DNA of 64,000 nt from positions 6,135,275-6,199,274 of the forward strand of contig NC_045432.1 of assembly GCF_902635505.1 (NCBI RefSeq). Direction: 5' to 3'. The translations under genes and the position numbers were made by a program. The notes beneath the pieces are model-generated. The model had not been told where the DNA came from. It made no database searches and saw only the letters and a program-made list of their open reading frames with translations. Shown here piece after piece: positions 35,821 to 49,015 of this stretch. The number at the start of each line of letters is the position of its first letter. Position 1 is the stretch's first letter. This DNA comes from Sarcophilus harrisii (taxonomy: Eukaryota > Chordata > Mammalia > Dasyuromorphia > Dasyuridae).

Positions 35821-38342
35821 ACTCCCCCCTTGTAATGGTAAATGCTTTTATCATATTTCTGAAGAACATTTACACTATTTCAAAATCAATTAACATATCT
35901 ATACCCTGTTTATCAAAGTTCACCATGGAGACCATCCCATTCTAATACATTCCTGCCTTTTCTCTGAAGAATCATCATTTTCATAGCGTCTTCTGTACAA
36001 TATTTTGATAGGGACCGTTGAGACTGTTCTGGTGACTCATGTAATTATACAGGAGCAGACATAGTGGCCGCAAGGGTAATACCACTGATTGCAATAAGTT
36101 CATACCATAAAAATTGCTTCTCAACTGTCTTGAAACAGTTATCACAGGACAGATTGGCATTTGGCAGATATAAAAACACAAAGAAAATTAACAAAGATGA
36201 CCATCTAGAAACTGAGGCACAACATGACACTCTCCTCCTGAATATTTGCATTATTGAATCGCCTCCTCTAGATACCTGGAGGTCTCAGCACCATAATTTG
36301 AGCCAATGTAGAGCAAATAAATCAAAATGAAACTAGAAAATGCAAGGACTGATGGCAAGGGCAAGTCTCTTCTGACAAACCCCAAGTCATCAGCAGGACA
36401 AAGAGCCCTCATCTCAGCCAGAGAATCAGTGTGAGATGGATGGCTCCTGTCAGGTAGTCTGCAGTCATTTGTACATAACTCAGCTTCTGCTTCTATAGGG
36501 TAGCAGGGCTCGAGACAGTCGTGCTGCCATGCATCCCAAGTCTGTCAGGGACTCCAAAGGAGGGAAACAGTGGGGCCTGGAGTAGCTCCACATGTCCCTC
36601 TGATAGAACAGAAGCTGCTACTAGGATCCACAAAGTTTCTGAGCAGAATATCACAGTTAGACCATGAGGCCAGTAAACCCCAAACTTTAGAGCTTGATCT
36701 CTAAACTACAATGTCCTTTGAAAATGCTGAGATACCGATTAAGGACCTGAGGTTACAGGGCTAGAGACCGCCATTCAAGACAGGTGTCTATCTTGGAGAT
36801 TTCCTAAAATAAAATAGTCCCCAAAGCTGAGTCTGCCAGGGCAATTCCACAGAATAAAGGGGTTTACAGAGGCTAAAGCATAGTAAAAACCAAAGGACTG
36901 TAAGGACTTCAATTCGATCTAAACTGGTAGAGGATGGGGGTGGGCCAGAAGTACCTAAGGCAAAGTGAACAAAAACTAAGGTTCCCACTCTTTTAGGTAT
37001 TTTGAGAAAAATCCCCAATTTCCCTAGTTCCCTGTCTCTTCTTCTCCTTTTTCTCATGGAAGGAATCACTCAAAGAAAAAAAGTAAATAGTCAAAGAACC
37101 ATTCCATACATAAATCCCAAGAGTAAATTAAAGTTCCTATACAAAACAGACTAGTACAGGAGGAGAGTCTAAAAATCCCTCAAACAATGACATATGCTGA
37201 CGTGAACATAGATCTTATAAACATATTATAACTTCCTTAACAACAATAGTTACCAATTTTAAAATTGCCATCCAAATACACAGTAATAGATGACAAGCAG
37301 GGTTTAACAGTCATTCATCAACCATTCCCAAGTCCCCACATCAGTCAAATCCATCAGGAGCAAGGACAAGGTCTCTCATTCAAGAACTGCTTCATGCTGA
37401 TAAGGGGAGAACTGGCTCTCAGTCCAAGCAGGGGATGGGTATGGTGTTCTGACAACGATCAATGGGCTGATCCAGGTCCCAAAAGCAGGGCAATATTGCT
37501 GTAATGTGACAAAATCTGGAACAAAAAAAACAAATTTAACAGATAAAGGTTAGAACAGTCTGGAACTGCAACAACATGTGGGAGCCAGTATAGATTGTGT
37601 AGTTCCTATGTCGAAACAAGTTTGCTTCACAGGACAAGCAGACATTATAGTCCCAATAAATACAGTTAGAGCTTCACAGACCATTTTCATTGTCCTCTTA
37701 TCATTTAGAAACATTTTTAAAAACAAATATCCACAGACACAAATATCCAGTAAGAGAGAGATGAGCAGGTAAAGCCTCATTTGCCCAAGTATTTAGATAT
37801 AATGATTACATAGAACCAGATTGGAAGCAGCAAGGTATGACATATTTGAGATTGCATTAACAGTTCTTATGAACTATTGTTCTGATCCTAGAAATCAGTC
37901 AAAGGAGGAAAGAAATGCAGGGACATAACTATAACATAATATAAGCAGTTAAAACTCAACCTTCAGCACATCAGAGGAACTAAAACTCCCAAATAGCATT
38001 AACTATAAGCCCAAAATTCTACTTCGAATAACAACTTCTAATTAACCAAGTTTCAGACATATCCTAAACAAATATTTACCTAACCTTATAGCGGTAACAG
38101 TAAGAAAATTATCTCAGAAAATTCACACACTTCTTACATACCAAAGTAAATGTTGAATCTTGAATAAGTTAGATATTATACCAATCATTTGCTTTTAAAA
38201 TACCCAAATACACAGAAAAATCCCAAACTTCATTCATTCATAACAAAAAACATTGTCAAAGGAAGAAGGCAAAAGTCTCTTATCTTTGGAGTCCCTTTCA
38301 GATAATTGGCATCGATACAGTTAATTAAAACTTCCTATTTTC

Positions 38343-39080
38343 TCAAACTGTGCATACCCTTTGATCCAGCAGTGTTACTCCTGGATTATATCCCAAAGAG
38401 ATTATAAAGAAGGAAAGGACCTGTATGTGCACAGAATGTTTGTGGCAGCCCTTTTGTAGTGGCTAGAAACTGGAAACTGAATGGATGTCCATCAGTTGGA
38501 GATAGCTGAATAAATTGTAGTACATGAAAATATGGAATATTACTGTTCTGTAGAAATGCCAACAGGATGATTTCAGAAAGGCCTGGAGAGACTGACACGA
38601 ACTGATGCTGAGTGAAAGAGCAGGCCCAGGAGATCATATATACTTCAACAACAATACTCTATGATGACCAGTTCTGATGGACAGGCCATCCCTCAGCAAC
38701 AGATCAACAAATCATTTCCAATGGAGCAGGAATGAACTGAACCAGCTACAAGAAAGAACTCCAGGAGATGACTAAAAACCATTACATTGAATTCCCAATC
38801 CCTACATTTGACCCACCTGCATTTTTGATTTCCTTACAAGCTAATTGTACACTATTTCAGAAGTCTGATTCCTTTTGTACAGCAAAATAATGGTTTAGTC
38901 ATGTATACTTATTGTGTATCTAATTTATATTTTAATATATTTAACATCTACTAGTTATCCTCCATCTAGGGGAAGGGGTAGAGGTAAGAATGAAAATTGG
39001 AACAAGAGTTTGAATTATTAATGCTGTAAAGTTACCATGCTATAAACTGTAAATAAAAGGCTATTAAATAAAAATAAAAA
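38343..39080 (+). mobile_element. L1 3' end inserted in the ERV
   Basis: A plus-strand, 5'-truncated L1 (end of ORF2, 3'UTR, AATAAAAGGCTATTAAAT and an A-rich tail). It is flanked by a perfect 15-bp duplication, AAACTTCCTATTTTC, at 38328-38342 and 39081-39095. ERV sequence continues unbroken on each side. Confidence 0.93.
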
Positions 39081-40631
39081 AAACTTCCTATTTTCATGTA
39101 AAAGATCTGAAAAGTTCTTGAAAATATCAGTTAAACTTTTGAAATAACCCTTTCAAACTGTAGATCACATTTCTGATCATCTTCTTCAATTTTCTAACCA
39201 TTATTATGAAACTAAACATTCAATCAATTAACATCTTTAAACAGCTGTTCCCTTTAAATCACGTGGCTTCCTTCAATAGCTCACAGCTTTCCACTGCTGC
39301 TCTTTCTCTCCCCAAAAACACATCCAGTCTCACAGCCGTATCTCTGTGACTACTTTCAACCAAGTCTCTTCTTCTTCCACTGATTTCTTCTTGAAATCAT
39401 CTGCTCCTACTAATCAATCCTCCTTAAATCACCGTCATTCTCCTGTCCATCTGTCTCTCTCTCTCCCCAATGCCTCTTGTGCAAACTTTCTCAGCATACT
39501 TTAAACACTCAAACCAATGCCCTTCTGACTAGATGCTCCATTTAACATAATTCTAAATCAATCTCTCTTTTCCCTTGTCTTTAATTCATCTTTTAAAAAA
39601 ATTTAAACTTCAAGATTCACAATTAATTTTGAACCAAATTTACAAAACTTATAATATGGTTTCAAATTACAATACTTAAAAGCAACATCCATTGAAGCAG
39701 GAGGAGACAAACAACCCCCAAGGTAAGCTACTGGCATTTTATTTAATAGGCTATATTTTTAATTTGAAGTCAACCAAATAAGAGAAAAAGAAAAGTTTTC
39801 TCTTCAGTTGCAAAGGCCACAATATTCAAACCATTCTTAAGATTTCACACTCAGAATAAATCTAACATGTGCAAGGCAACAGTAAAATTATTTCCAAATT
39901 ATTTCCAAATTATAGTACTTCTTTAAAATATAGTAAGTTCCCCAAACTCTTAATCAAATGTTGCAGACAAACAATTACCCAGTTTAGCCTCCTTAAACTC
40001 TCTGTTCTCTAACTCCATGAAAGCAAATTTGATAATAATGATTTTTCTTTCTTCTGCTGACACAGTTTTTAGAAACACTCTTAGTTTTTCCACAGGTCCA
40101 ACAGGTCAGAGGGCCCCTGTGTTCAGCTATTTACCTCTCTTACTCTATTTTTATTCCTCCCTTCAAATATCTACAATTTTGTAGTTTCCAATCTTAACAC
40201 ACACACCAATTTAAAGTTATTTAAAAATTAACCAGGACTTTAGTCTGTGAAATTTCCTAAAATGTACCTAGATATTCCATTCAAATTTCTTTTCTTTAGT
40301 AAGCCAGGAAAGAGTTAAGCACCAATCCTTGCTTTACCTGGAGCATTTTTTTTCTGGCTGAGTTGTGATAAGGGACTTCTTGTTTACAAGAGTGATAGCC
40401 ACTGTTCTTCTATTTTCTCAAAATGTTCCAAACTTTCCATCTATGTTTTTATTTTTCCCCCTTCTGTCCCCGCTCCTGCAAAGCCACTGCCAGAGACAGA
40501 GGGAGAGAAAGAGAAAAAAGGTTTTCTTTTCTTGAGAAGCCCCAAACTAGTTCCCAAATCACATTCTGAGCCACTCTGAAAGAATTACTGCTCTGAATGA
40601 ATTCCAACTCCCACAATTCAGCCTGATATTT

Positions 40632-42176
40632 CTCTTTTTTTTCTTTCTTTTTTTTTATTTAATAGCCTTTTATTTACAGGATATATGCATGGGTAACTTT
40701 ACAGCCTTAACAATTGCCAAATCTCTTGTTCCAATTTTTCACCTCTTACCCCCCCACCCCCTCCCCTAGATGGCAGGATGACCAGTAGATGTTAAATACA
40801 TTAAAATATAAATTAGATACACAATAAGTATACCTGACCAAAACGTTATTTTGCTGTACAAAAGAATCAGACACTGAAATATTGTACAATTAAGCTTGTA
40901 GAAAATCAAAAATGCAGGTGTGCATATAAATATAAGGATTGAGGAATTCAATGTAATGGTTTTAGTCATCTCCCAGAGTTCTTTTTCTGGGCATAGCTAG
41001 TTCAGTTCATTACTGCTCCATTAGAAATGATTTGGTTGATCTCGTTGCTGAGGATGGCCTGGTCCATCAGAACTGGTCATCATCTGACTAGGCCATCCTC
41101 AGCAACGAGATCAGGCCATCCTCAGCAACGAGATCAACCAAATCATTTCTAATGGAGCATGTGAATGAACTATCTTACAGAAAAGAACTCTGAGGAAGAT
41201 AAAAACCATTACGAATGGTCCCAGTCTATTTATGCACCTGCATCTTCTTCACTCAACTAATTAGCAATATTCAGAGTCTGATTCTTTGTACAGCAAAATA
41301 ATGTTTGGTCATTTACTTTGTGTATCTAAGATACTTTTAATATATTTTAACATCTACTGATCATCCTGACCATTAGGGAGTGAAATGAAAGTGAAACAAG
41401 AATTACAATTGTTAATCTAAAAGTTACCATATGTATATATCCTGTAAATTAAAGGCTATTATAAATAAAAAAAAAAAAAGAACTGGTCATCATCTAGTAT
41501 TGTTGTTGAAGTATATAATGATCTCCTGGTCCTGCTCATTTCACTCAGCATCAGTTCGTGTAAGTCTCTCCAGGCCTTTCTGAAATTATCCTGTTGGTCA
41601 TTTCTTACAGAACAGTAATATTCCATAATATTCATATACCACAATTTATTCAGCCATTCTCCAACTGATGGACATCCACTCAGTTTCAGTTTCTATCCAC
41701 TACAAAAGGGCTGCCACAAACATTCAGTGCACATACAGGTCCCTTTCCTTCTTTATGATCTCTTTGGGATATAATCCCAGTAGTAACACTGCTGGATCAA
41801 AGGGTATGCACAGTTTGATAACTTTTTGAGCATAGTTCCAAACTACTCTCCAAAATGGTTGGATTCGTTCACAACTCCACCAACAATGCATCAATGTCCC
41901 AGTTTTCCCGCCTCATTTCCAAAATATATAGAGAATTAACTCTAATTTATAAAAAATCAAGCCATTCTCCAATTGAAAAATGGTCAAAGGATATGAACAG
42001 ACAATTCTCAGATGAAGAAATTGAAACTATTTCTAGTCATATGAAAAGATGCTCCAAGTCATTATTAATCAGAGAAATGCAAATTAAGACAACTCTAAGA
42101 TACCACTACACACCTGTCAGATTGCCTAAGATGACAGGAAAAAATAATGATGATTGTTGGAGGGGATGCGGGAAAA
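40632..42176 (-). mobile_element. L1 3' portion inserted in the ERV, itself carrying another L1
   Basis: A minus-strand, 5'-truncated L1 starting with poly-T at about 40632 and reaching ORF2 sequence near 42170. It is flanked by CTGATATTT at 40623-40631 and 42177-42185. It is split by a second L1 at 41086-41478. Reading across the join, ORF2-derived sequence continues. Confidence 0.88.
41086..41478 (+). mobile_element. L1 fragment nested inside an L1 inside an ERV
   Basis: A plus-strand L1 3' end with an A-rich tail, flanked by a perfect 17-bp duplication, AGAACTGGTCATCATCT, at 41069-41085 and 41479-41495. It contains a local duplication of GGCCATCCTCAGCAACGAGA at its 5' end. Its sequence is noticeably more deletion-ridden than its host L1 despite being younger. 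Confidence 0.9.
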
Positions 42177-42900
42177 CTGATATTTTTCTAAGCCTGCAAC
42201 ACAGAGGCTGAATTCTTATCTCTACAAGCTTGCTAACTTTTACACAGAACAAAAGCAATGCCAAGCAGACATACACACACAGACAGACGCAAAACTCTAT
42301 TTTCACCTTGTACATACAGATTTAAATCTGATATGCCCAAATAGTCCTGGGACATACATCCTCCCAGTTTTCTTCCCTTTTATATGTAGGAAGTTCATCC
42401 CAGTCTTGAATTCCCTAGCAAACGTCCTGAATCAAATTCTTAGACTGCTTCTATCCCATTTTCCCACCTTGGCCCCAGTCCAGCTGTTGGGGGAGGCCCT
42501 TCGTTACCCTCACGCTCCCCGCAGCCACCCGAGAGCTGTCCTCAGGAAGGGTCCTTTATCATTGGGGTCGACAGCAGTCCACCCCCAAAAAAAATTTAGG
42601 AGGGCTAATCCCTCGAGGTCTCCCTCGGCCCAGCCAATGGACCCCCAGACTCCCAAGAGCTTTACCTTGAGTTACCTGTGAATTTCAGGCAACAATGCCG
42701 GCCACCAGAATTGTACTTCCTTTAACCTTCAATTCTGCTTTCCACTGAGTGTCCCTGCCTCTGGTCGTTGTCTAAGAGGGCAGGGAGGCTGTTCACCCAG
42801 AGTCAGAGACCATGGAGAAAACTGCTCCGTGGGCACCTGTCCCTGTCAGGGGTGCACATAGCCGTCTCCCCCAAAGACCCCATCCCAGAGAGCCCCCGAC

Positions 42901-43452
42901 TGAGAGGGATGTAGAAGACCCTTACCCAAAATGACTACTCAGAGATCACTCAGTAGAAGGCAGAGAGGTTATTTATTGAAAACCTCTGGAGGATGAGCTG
43001 TCCCATGGCAAGATAAGGAAGAGAAAGCTCAGGGTAGGAGGGCTAAAGAAGTAGTAAAGATACATAGCTTTTATACAAGAAATTACATCACAAGTAAGAG
43101 AACACTGAGAAGGGGAAGGGGAGGCATCTAATTGGTTGTTGCTATTGGGAGAGATTGGAATGGAAGTTTCAGCTTCCCCGAAATCTCCTGATTTCTAGGA
43201 AACAGAAAGTCAGGCCTTCAGGCTTAATCAAGCAGACAGTGGTCCAGCTAATAGACTAAATATCGATAAATGTCAAATACTGATAAATGTCATCAGCTCA
43301 GCTTAAGTAAATATGTTTCTAGCTGGCCAAGCTCAAGTCAATATGGGCCTGCACATAATATACAGGTCAGAGGGGAAACGCAGAAATAATAAAATACAGA
43401 AAAAGAATCTATACATTCCTGTAAGTTCTTCACCTTATCTCTCTATTCCACA
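42901..43452 (-). repeat. 5' LTR of the 35.3-43.5 kb ERV
   Basis: A 552-bp LTR directly next to the tRNA-Pro primer binding site on its inner side, which identifies it as the 5' LTR of the minus-strand provirus and not a solo LTR. The outer side meets minisatellite at about 43453. Confidence 0.88.
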
Positions 43453-45284
43453 CATCCTCAATACTCCTGCCTCTCATTAGCATGGGGGTCCCTAGCCCTG
43501 ATTTCCATGGGCACTCTGTGTCTCTAATCTCCATGGCTTTCTCTGTTCCTGATCTTTTTGGTGGAGTCTATGCAACAATAACTATGGTCCCTTCTGTTCC
43601 TTACATGTTTCTCTTCCCTTCCTCATGACCTGATCTTTCCCCCATAATTAACCTGTGAATCTTTGCCCCTTATCTCCACACACTCTGCTGCCCTCTTCCT
43701 CTCATCTCTTCTTTCTCATTGGTCTTCGGTGCTCAGTTGCTCATCTCTTTATCCATCTTACTCTGTAATCTCCTAGGGTTCTCTAACCTTGAGGTCCATG
43801 GAGGGTCTCTGCCCCCCAGGGCATCTGGGACCCTGATATCCTTTCTGGGTTTGTCTCTGATCTGAATGGGGCACTTACCTTTGCTTTCCATGAGGCGTTT
43901 CTGACTTTGATCTCTATGTGGGGTCTCTACAAGTAATGTCCATGAGGGGTCCCTACCCTTAACCTCCAGAGGGTGTGACCGAACGTGCATGGCGGGGCTG
44001 TTGCCGCCGATCTCCATGGGGCATCTCTGACACAGATCTCCACAATAGACCTCTGACACAGTTCTCCATGGGGGCTCTGTTCCTGATTTCCACGGGGATC
44101 TTTGCCCATGATTTCCATGGGGGTGGGAGGTCTCTACAATTGATCTTCAAGGGAGGCTATGCCCCTGATCTTCATGGTGTGTCTGTGCCACTGATCTCTT
44201 TGGTGGGGTTCTCTGCCACAATAACCCTGCCATCCTTTATTCCTTATGCATTTCTCTTCCCTTTCTCATGACCTGATCTTTTCCACCAACTTTCCCTGTA
44301 AATCTTTGCCACTCATCTCATCACACTCTGTTGCCCCCTTCCAGCATCTTTCCTTTTTTATTGGTGTTCAGCTCTTTCTGCCTCATCTCTCAGTCAATCT
44401 CACACCATGATCTTCATGGGGAGGGGGGTCCCTGTCTTTGATATCCATGGAGGGTCTCTGCCCCCAAGGGGTCTGTGAACCTGATCTTCATGGGGAGTCT
44501 CCATTCCTGGGGGGATTTCTGACACTGATCTCCATAAGGGTCTCTGACCCTGATTTCTATGGCTAGTCTCACCTCGATCTTCACTACGGTTCTCTGTGAC
44601 TGACTTCCATAGGAGGTCTGTGCCACTGATCTCCATGGGAGATTTGTAACCCTGATTTGTATGGGCAGTCTGAATTTTAATCATCTTCGGGGCACTCTGT
44701 CCTTAATCTTTGTGGAGTATCTCTGCCCCTGGGTGGATTGTGACCCTGATTTCCATGGGATGTCTCTGTCTCTGATCTCCATGGGGGGGAATCTGTCTTA
44801 TTTTCCATAGGGGGTCTCTCAACCTGATCTCACTGGGGTGTTTGTCTCAGATAACTTTGCTCCTGACCTCCATGGGGTGTTGCTGTCCCAGATCTCCATG
44901 AGGGGGTCTGTACCGCTGATGTCCATGGGGAGTCTTTGCCCCTAATGTCCATGGGAAACTCTAAACTTACCTCAGTGGGGAGTCCCTGCATTTAACATTC
45001 ATAAATGATCTATGTCCCTGATCTTCATAGGAAGTTTGTGGCTCCTATATCTATACAGGTTCTTTGACATTGGCTGGCCTTGGACCCAGATCTCCTTCGG
45101 GTTCTCTGACTCTGATCTTTATACTGGGTCTCTGACATTGATCTTAATGTCGAGACTCTCTCCCTGTTTTCCCTGGGGGGTCTCTGCCACTGATATCCAT
45201 GGGGGTTTCTGTCCCTGATCTTCATGGGGATTTGTGATCCTGATCTCTACAATGTGTCTCTGACCATGAACTCCATGGAGGTTC
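43453..45284 (+). repeat. Type A minisatellite, forward, with two long modules
   Basis: Forward units with two copies of the long module at about 43550-43775 and 44190-44415, 640 bp apart start to start. The interval resembles the spacing of the reverse pair at 2.2 and 2.9 kb. No gene is seen. Confidence 0.88.
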
Positions 45285-45937
45285 TCTTTTTTTAATAGCT
45301 TTTAATTTAGAAGTTATATGCATGGGTAACTTTTCAACATTGACAATTGCAAAACCTTTTATTCTAACTTTTCCCCTCATTCCCCCCATCCCTTCCCCCC
45401 CCTCAGATGTCAGGTTGACAAATACATGTTACATATGTTAAAGTATATGTTAAATACAATATATGTAGACATGTCCAAACAGCTATTTTGCTGTACAAGA
45501 AGAATCCGACTTCGAAATACTGTACAATTAGCCTGTGAAGGAAAGCAAAAATGCAGGCAGACAAAAATTGAGGGATTGGGAATTCTATGTAGTGGTTCGT
45601 AGTCATCTCCCAGAGTTCTTTCTTTGAGTGTAGCTGGTTCAATTCATTACTACTCTATTGGAACTGATTTGGTTCATCTCATTGCTGAGGATGGCCAGGT
45701 CCATCAGAATTGATCATCATATAGTATTGTTGTTGAAGTATATAATGATCTCCTGGTCCTGTTTATTTCACTCTGCATCAGTTCATGTAAGTCTCTCCAG
45801 GCCTTTCTGAAATCCTCCTGCTGGTCATTTCTTACAGAACAATAATATCCCATAACATTCATATATCACAATTTATTCAGCCATTCTCCAATTGATGGGC
45901 ATCCACTAAGTTTCCAGTTTCTGGCCATTACAAAGAG
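45285..45937 (-). mobile_element. L1 3' end, minus strand
   Basis: Poly-T, 3'UTR and the end of ORF2 from a somewhat diverged L1 (for example CAGGTTGACAAATACATGTT in place of the usual tail). It is inserted in the minisatellite, which resumes with GCATGGGGGCTCTCTTACC. Confidence 0.85.
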
Positions 45938-46290
45938 CATGGGGGCTCTCTTACCCTGTTCTCCATGGAGGATTGCTGCCCATGAAATCCATGGGATCCT
46001 GTCTTGATCTCTTATCATCTCTGACCCTAATTTCTATAATGGCTCTGGCTGTGATTTCAGTGGGTGGTTTTTGCCCCTGATTTCTATTGTGGGCTCCCTA
46101 CCAGTGATATTAATGGGGGGTCTCTACTGCTGATCTTCATGGGAGGTCTCTGATGCTGATCTCCATAATGGATCTCTTTCATTGATTTCTAGGGGAGGCT
46201 TTACCCTGGATCTCCAATGGGGTCTTTGTCCTTGGTGTCTTACCTCTGTTCTGCATGGAAGAATTGTGACCCTGATTTTTATGGTACTCT
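45938..46290 (+). repeat. Minisatellite, forward
   Basis: Forward units up to an orientation flip near 46290. Confidence 0.8.
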
Positions 46291-46440
46291 AAAAATATGC
46301 CCTGGGGGCAGAGACCCTCCATGGACCTCAGGGTTAAAGAACCTTAGGAGATTACAAAGTAAGATGGATAAAGAGATGAGCAACTGAGCACTGAAGACCA
46401 ATGAGAAAGAAGGGATGGGAAGAGGACAGAGACAATTTTT
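46291..46440 (-). repeat. Minisatellite, reverse, with partial long module
   Basis: Reads GGGGGCAGAGACCCTCCATG and then a partial reverse copy of the long module (AAAGAGATGAGCAACTGAGC, GAAGGGATGG). It is a small inverted island in an otherwise forward stretch, ending at an older L1. Confidence 0.75.
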
Positions 46441-47087
46441 GTCTCCTTTATTTTAAAAAATTATCTTGTATGTGTTATGATGTTTAATGAGACACTTTTA
46501 TGACATTTGATTATTTTTCTTTAATAAAACTTTTTATTTTTCAAAACATATGCATGGATAATTCTTCAATATTAGCCCTTGTAAAACTTTTATTTCAATT
46601 TCTCCTTTCTCCACCCTCCCTAGATGGAAGAAGTCCAATATATTTAAACATGATACAAATATATTTAATCAATATATCATACATATTTATACCATTTCTT
46701 GCTACAAAGAAAAATCAAATCAATCCAGAAAAATGAAAGAAAATAAAATGTAAGCAAACAACAACAAAAGGTAGAATGCTGTCCTTGTGTTCCACCCTCA
46801 GTTCCCATCCTGTCTCTGGACTTGCTTCATTAAAGACCATTGGAACGAGTCGAATCATCTCCTTGTTGAAGGAGTCCGTCCATCAGAATTGATCATCATA
46901 TAATCTTGTTGCTGTGTCAGTGATCTCCTATTTCTCTCATTTCATTAATCTTCTATCCAAAGAGATCTTAAAGGAAGGAAAGGGACCCACATGTACAAAA
47001 ATGTTTGTGGTAGCTCTTTTAGCAAGACTCTGGAAACTGAATGGATGCCCATCAGTTGGAGAATGGCTGAATAAATAATGGTACATG
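46441..47087 (-). mobile_element. Older L1 3' end with inverted segment
   Basis: The left part (about 46500-46950) is a minus-strand L1 3'UTR and ORF2 end of an older subfamily. The right part (about 46950-47087) is a plus-strand ORF2 segment (TGGATGCCCATCAGTTGGAG, ATGGCTGAATAAATAATGG). This is the layout expected of twin priming. No clear duplication was found, consistent with greater age. Confidence 0.75.
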
Positions 47088-49015
47088 TGGGGCTCCTCCC
47101 TGATCTCCACTGGGGAGTCTCTGACTCTAATCTCCTTGGGGGTCTCTTTTGCAAATATCATAGGGTCTCTACCACTGAATACTTCTGCTCTCCTTACTTT
47201 GGAGGTATATAGTCCAGGTTTCCCTGGGCTCTGAGCCTCTGAACTTCATGGCTTTTCTGTTCCTGATCTTTTTGGTGGAGTCTCTGCAACAGTAGTCCTG
47301 GCACCTTCTATCCTTACATGTTTCTTCCCTTCCTCATGACCTGATCTTTCCCTTTAATTTTTCCTGTAATCTTTGCCCTCATGTCCTCACCTCTGCCGTC
47401 ACCTTCCACCATTTCTTTTTTCTGGTCTTCCCCTCTAACCCTCTTTACTTTGTCTATCTTACCCATGATCTCATGGGGTCTCTGTCCTTGAATGCATGGG
47501 GTTCTCTTTCTTGGGGGATTTCTGACCTTGATCTCCATGGGGTTCTCTGACTCTGATTTTTCATGGGCAGTCTCTGAATTTTTCTCCATGGCTGGGGTCT
47601 CTGTTTTGCTCTGGGTCTCTCCATGGGGTTCTGTCTCTGATTTCTTGTGGGTCTGTGTTCCTAGTCTGCGTAGGGACTCTGTCCGGGGTCTTGGACACGA
47701 TCTCTGAGGGAACTCTGACTATCTCAAAACTGGTCTCTGACCCACCTTTATGGGGAATCTCTTTCCCAGGATGGGTTTCTAACCACTGATCTGCGTAGGG
47801 GGGTCTCTATTTTATCTCTGAGGGGGTCTGCCCTAATTTCATGTGGGGTTTCTGACCTTGTCTCAGGGGATGGGAGTCCTGCACGTCTCCCGAGGTCTCC
47901 AGCACTAATCTCAAATGTTTTGATGTCTGCCTTGTCTCCAGAGGGGCTCTGCCCAACCAATGATTGGACAGTGTCTCTTGGGAGATCTCGAGTCCTGATT
48001 TCCCTAAGGGTCTCTTCACTGATCTTCAAGTGTTTTTCTACTAATCTTCATGGGGAGTCTCTGCACCTGAATCTCCATGGGAGTCTGCTCTGAATTCATG
48101 GGTTCCCTGCCTGACCTTCATGGAAGGATCTATCCCTGATCTTCATTGGTAAGTCTGTGGCCCCTGTCTCCATAACGTTCTTTGCTCTTTGTGATCTTGG
48201 ACCCTGTCTCCTGGGGTTCTCTGACTTTGATCTCCATGGGTGGTCTCTTCCGTTTGCCATGATTTCCATGGAGGGTCTCTGACTTTGATCTCCATTAGGG
48301 AACACAGATGTGTTCCTGATCTCCATGGGAGGTCTGTAAACCTTATCAGCTTGGGAGATTTTTGACCCAGATTTTTATGGGCATTTTAAATTTGATCTTC
48401 ATGGGGTGACTCTGTCCTTTAGCACCATGGAGAGTCTCTGTTCCTGATGTCCATGTTGGGGTCTGCTTTGATCTCCACAGGGTTTGTGTCCTTATTTCAA
48501 TGAGGAGTCTTTCTCAGATCACAATTTTTGTCTTTGCTCCTGATCTCAGGGTTGATCTCTGTTCCTGGTTTTTATGGGGTTCTGTGTCCCTGACCTCCAT
48601 GGGTGGTTTCTGAATCTGATGTCTATTGGGTCTGCCTCTGATCTCTATGGGGTGTCTGTCCTGATCTCCATGAAGATCTCTGATCCTGATTGCCATTTGA
48701 TTCTCTGACCCTAATCTCCATGGGATTCTCTTACCCTGATCTCCAAGGGCTTTTTGCCCGTGATTTCCATGGTGGGTCTTTAACTTTAATCTCTACTATA
48801 TCTTCAGACAGAACTTCAAAGGGTTTTCTACCCCTGATTTCAAGGAGGATTTGTGACCTTGACTTTTTGAGGAAGTATGATTTGTTCTTCAGAGAAGGAC
48901 TCTGTCCTTGATCTCCATATGACTTCTCTGATCCTGACCTCAACAGGAGTCTTTCTCAAATCCACAACAGGATGGTCTTTTTTCTCCATGAGGGTGTCTC
49001 TGTTCTGGTCTTCGT
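47088..49015 (+). repeat. Type A minisatellite, forward
   Basis: Forward units with one long module at about 47262-47475. From about 47340 to 48060 the units show many short deletions like those in the 12.7-18.1 kb block. No gene is seen. Confidence 0.85.

Larger units (their letters stand above)
35272..43452 (-). mobile_element. ERV fossil, class I, tRNA-Pro PBS, minus strand, with both LTRs
   Basis: A second minus-strand member of the same family. The 3' LTR is 35272-35820 and the 5' LTR 42901-43452, about 90% alike by eye. The PPT is at about 35822-35831 and the tRNA-Pro PBS at about 42882-42899. Envelope-end similarity lies at about 35980-36260 and leader/5' internal sequence at about 40260-42880. 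The parts at 37.7-40.2 kb match 27.7-29.0 kb of the first ERV. The stretch 36.3-37.7 kb is internal sequence I cannot assign. Most of pol is gone. It is interrupted by two L1 insertions, one of which carries a third. Heavily broken and old. Confidence 0.88.

Noticed and set aside
42901-43452. Solo LTR
   Set aside because: It adjoins a tRNA-Pro primer binding site and leader on its inner side, so it is the 5' LTR of the 35.3-43.5 kb fossil.
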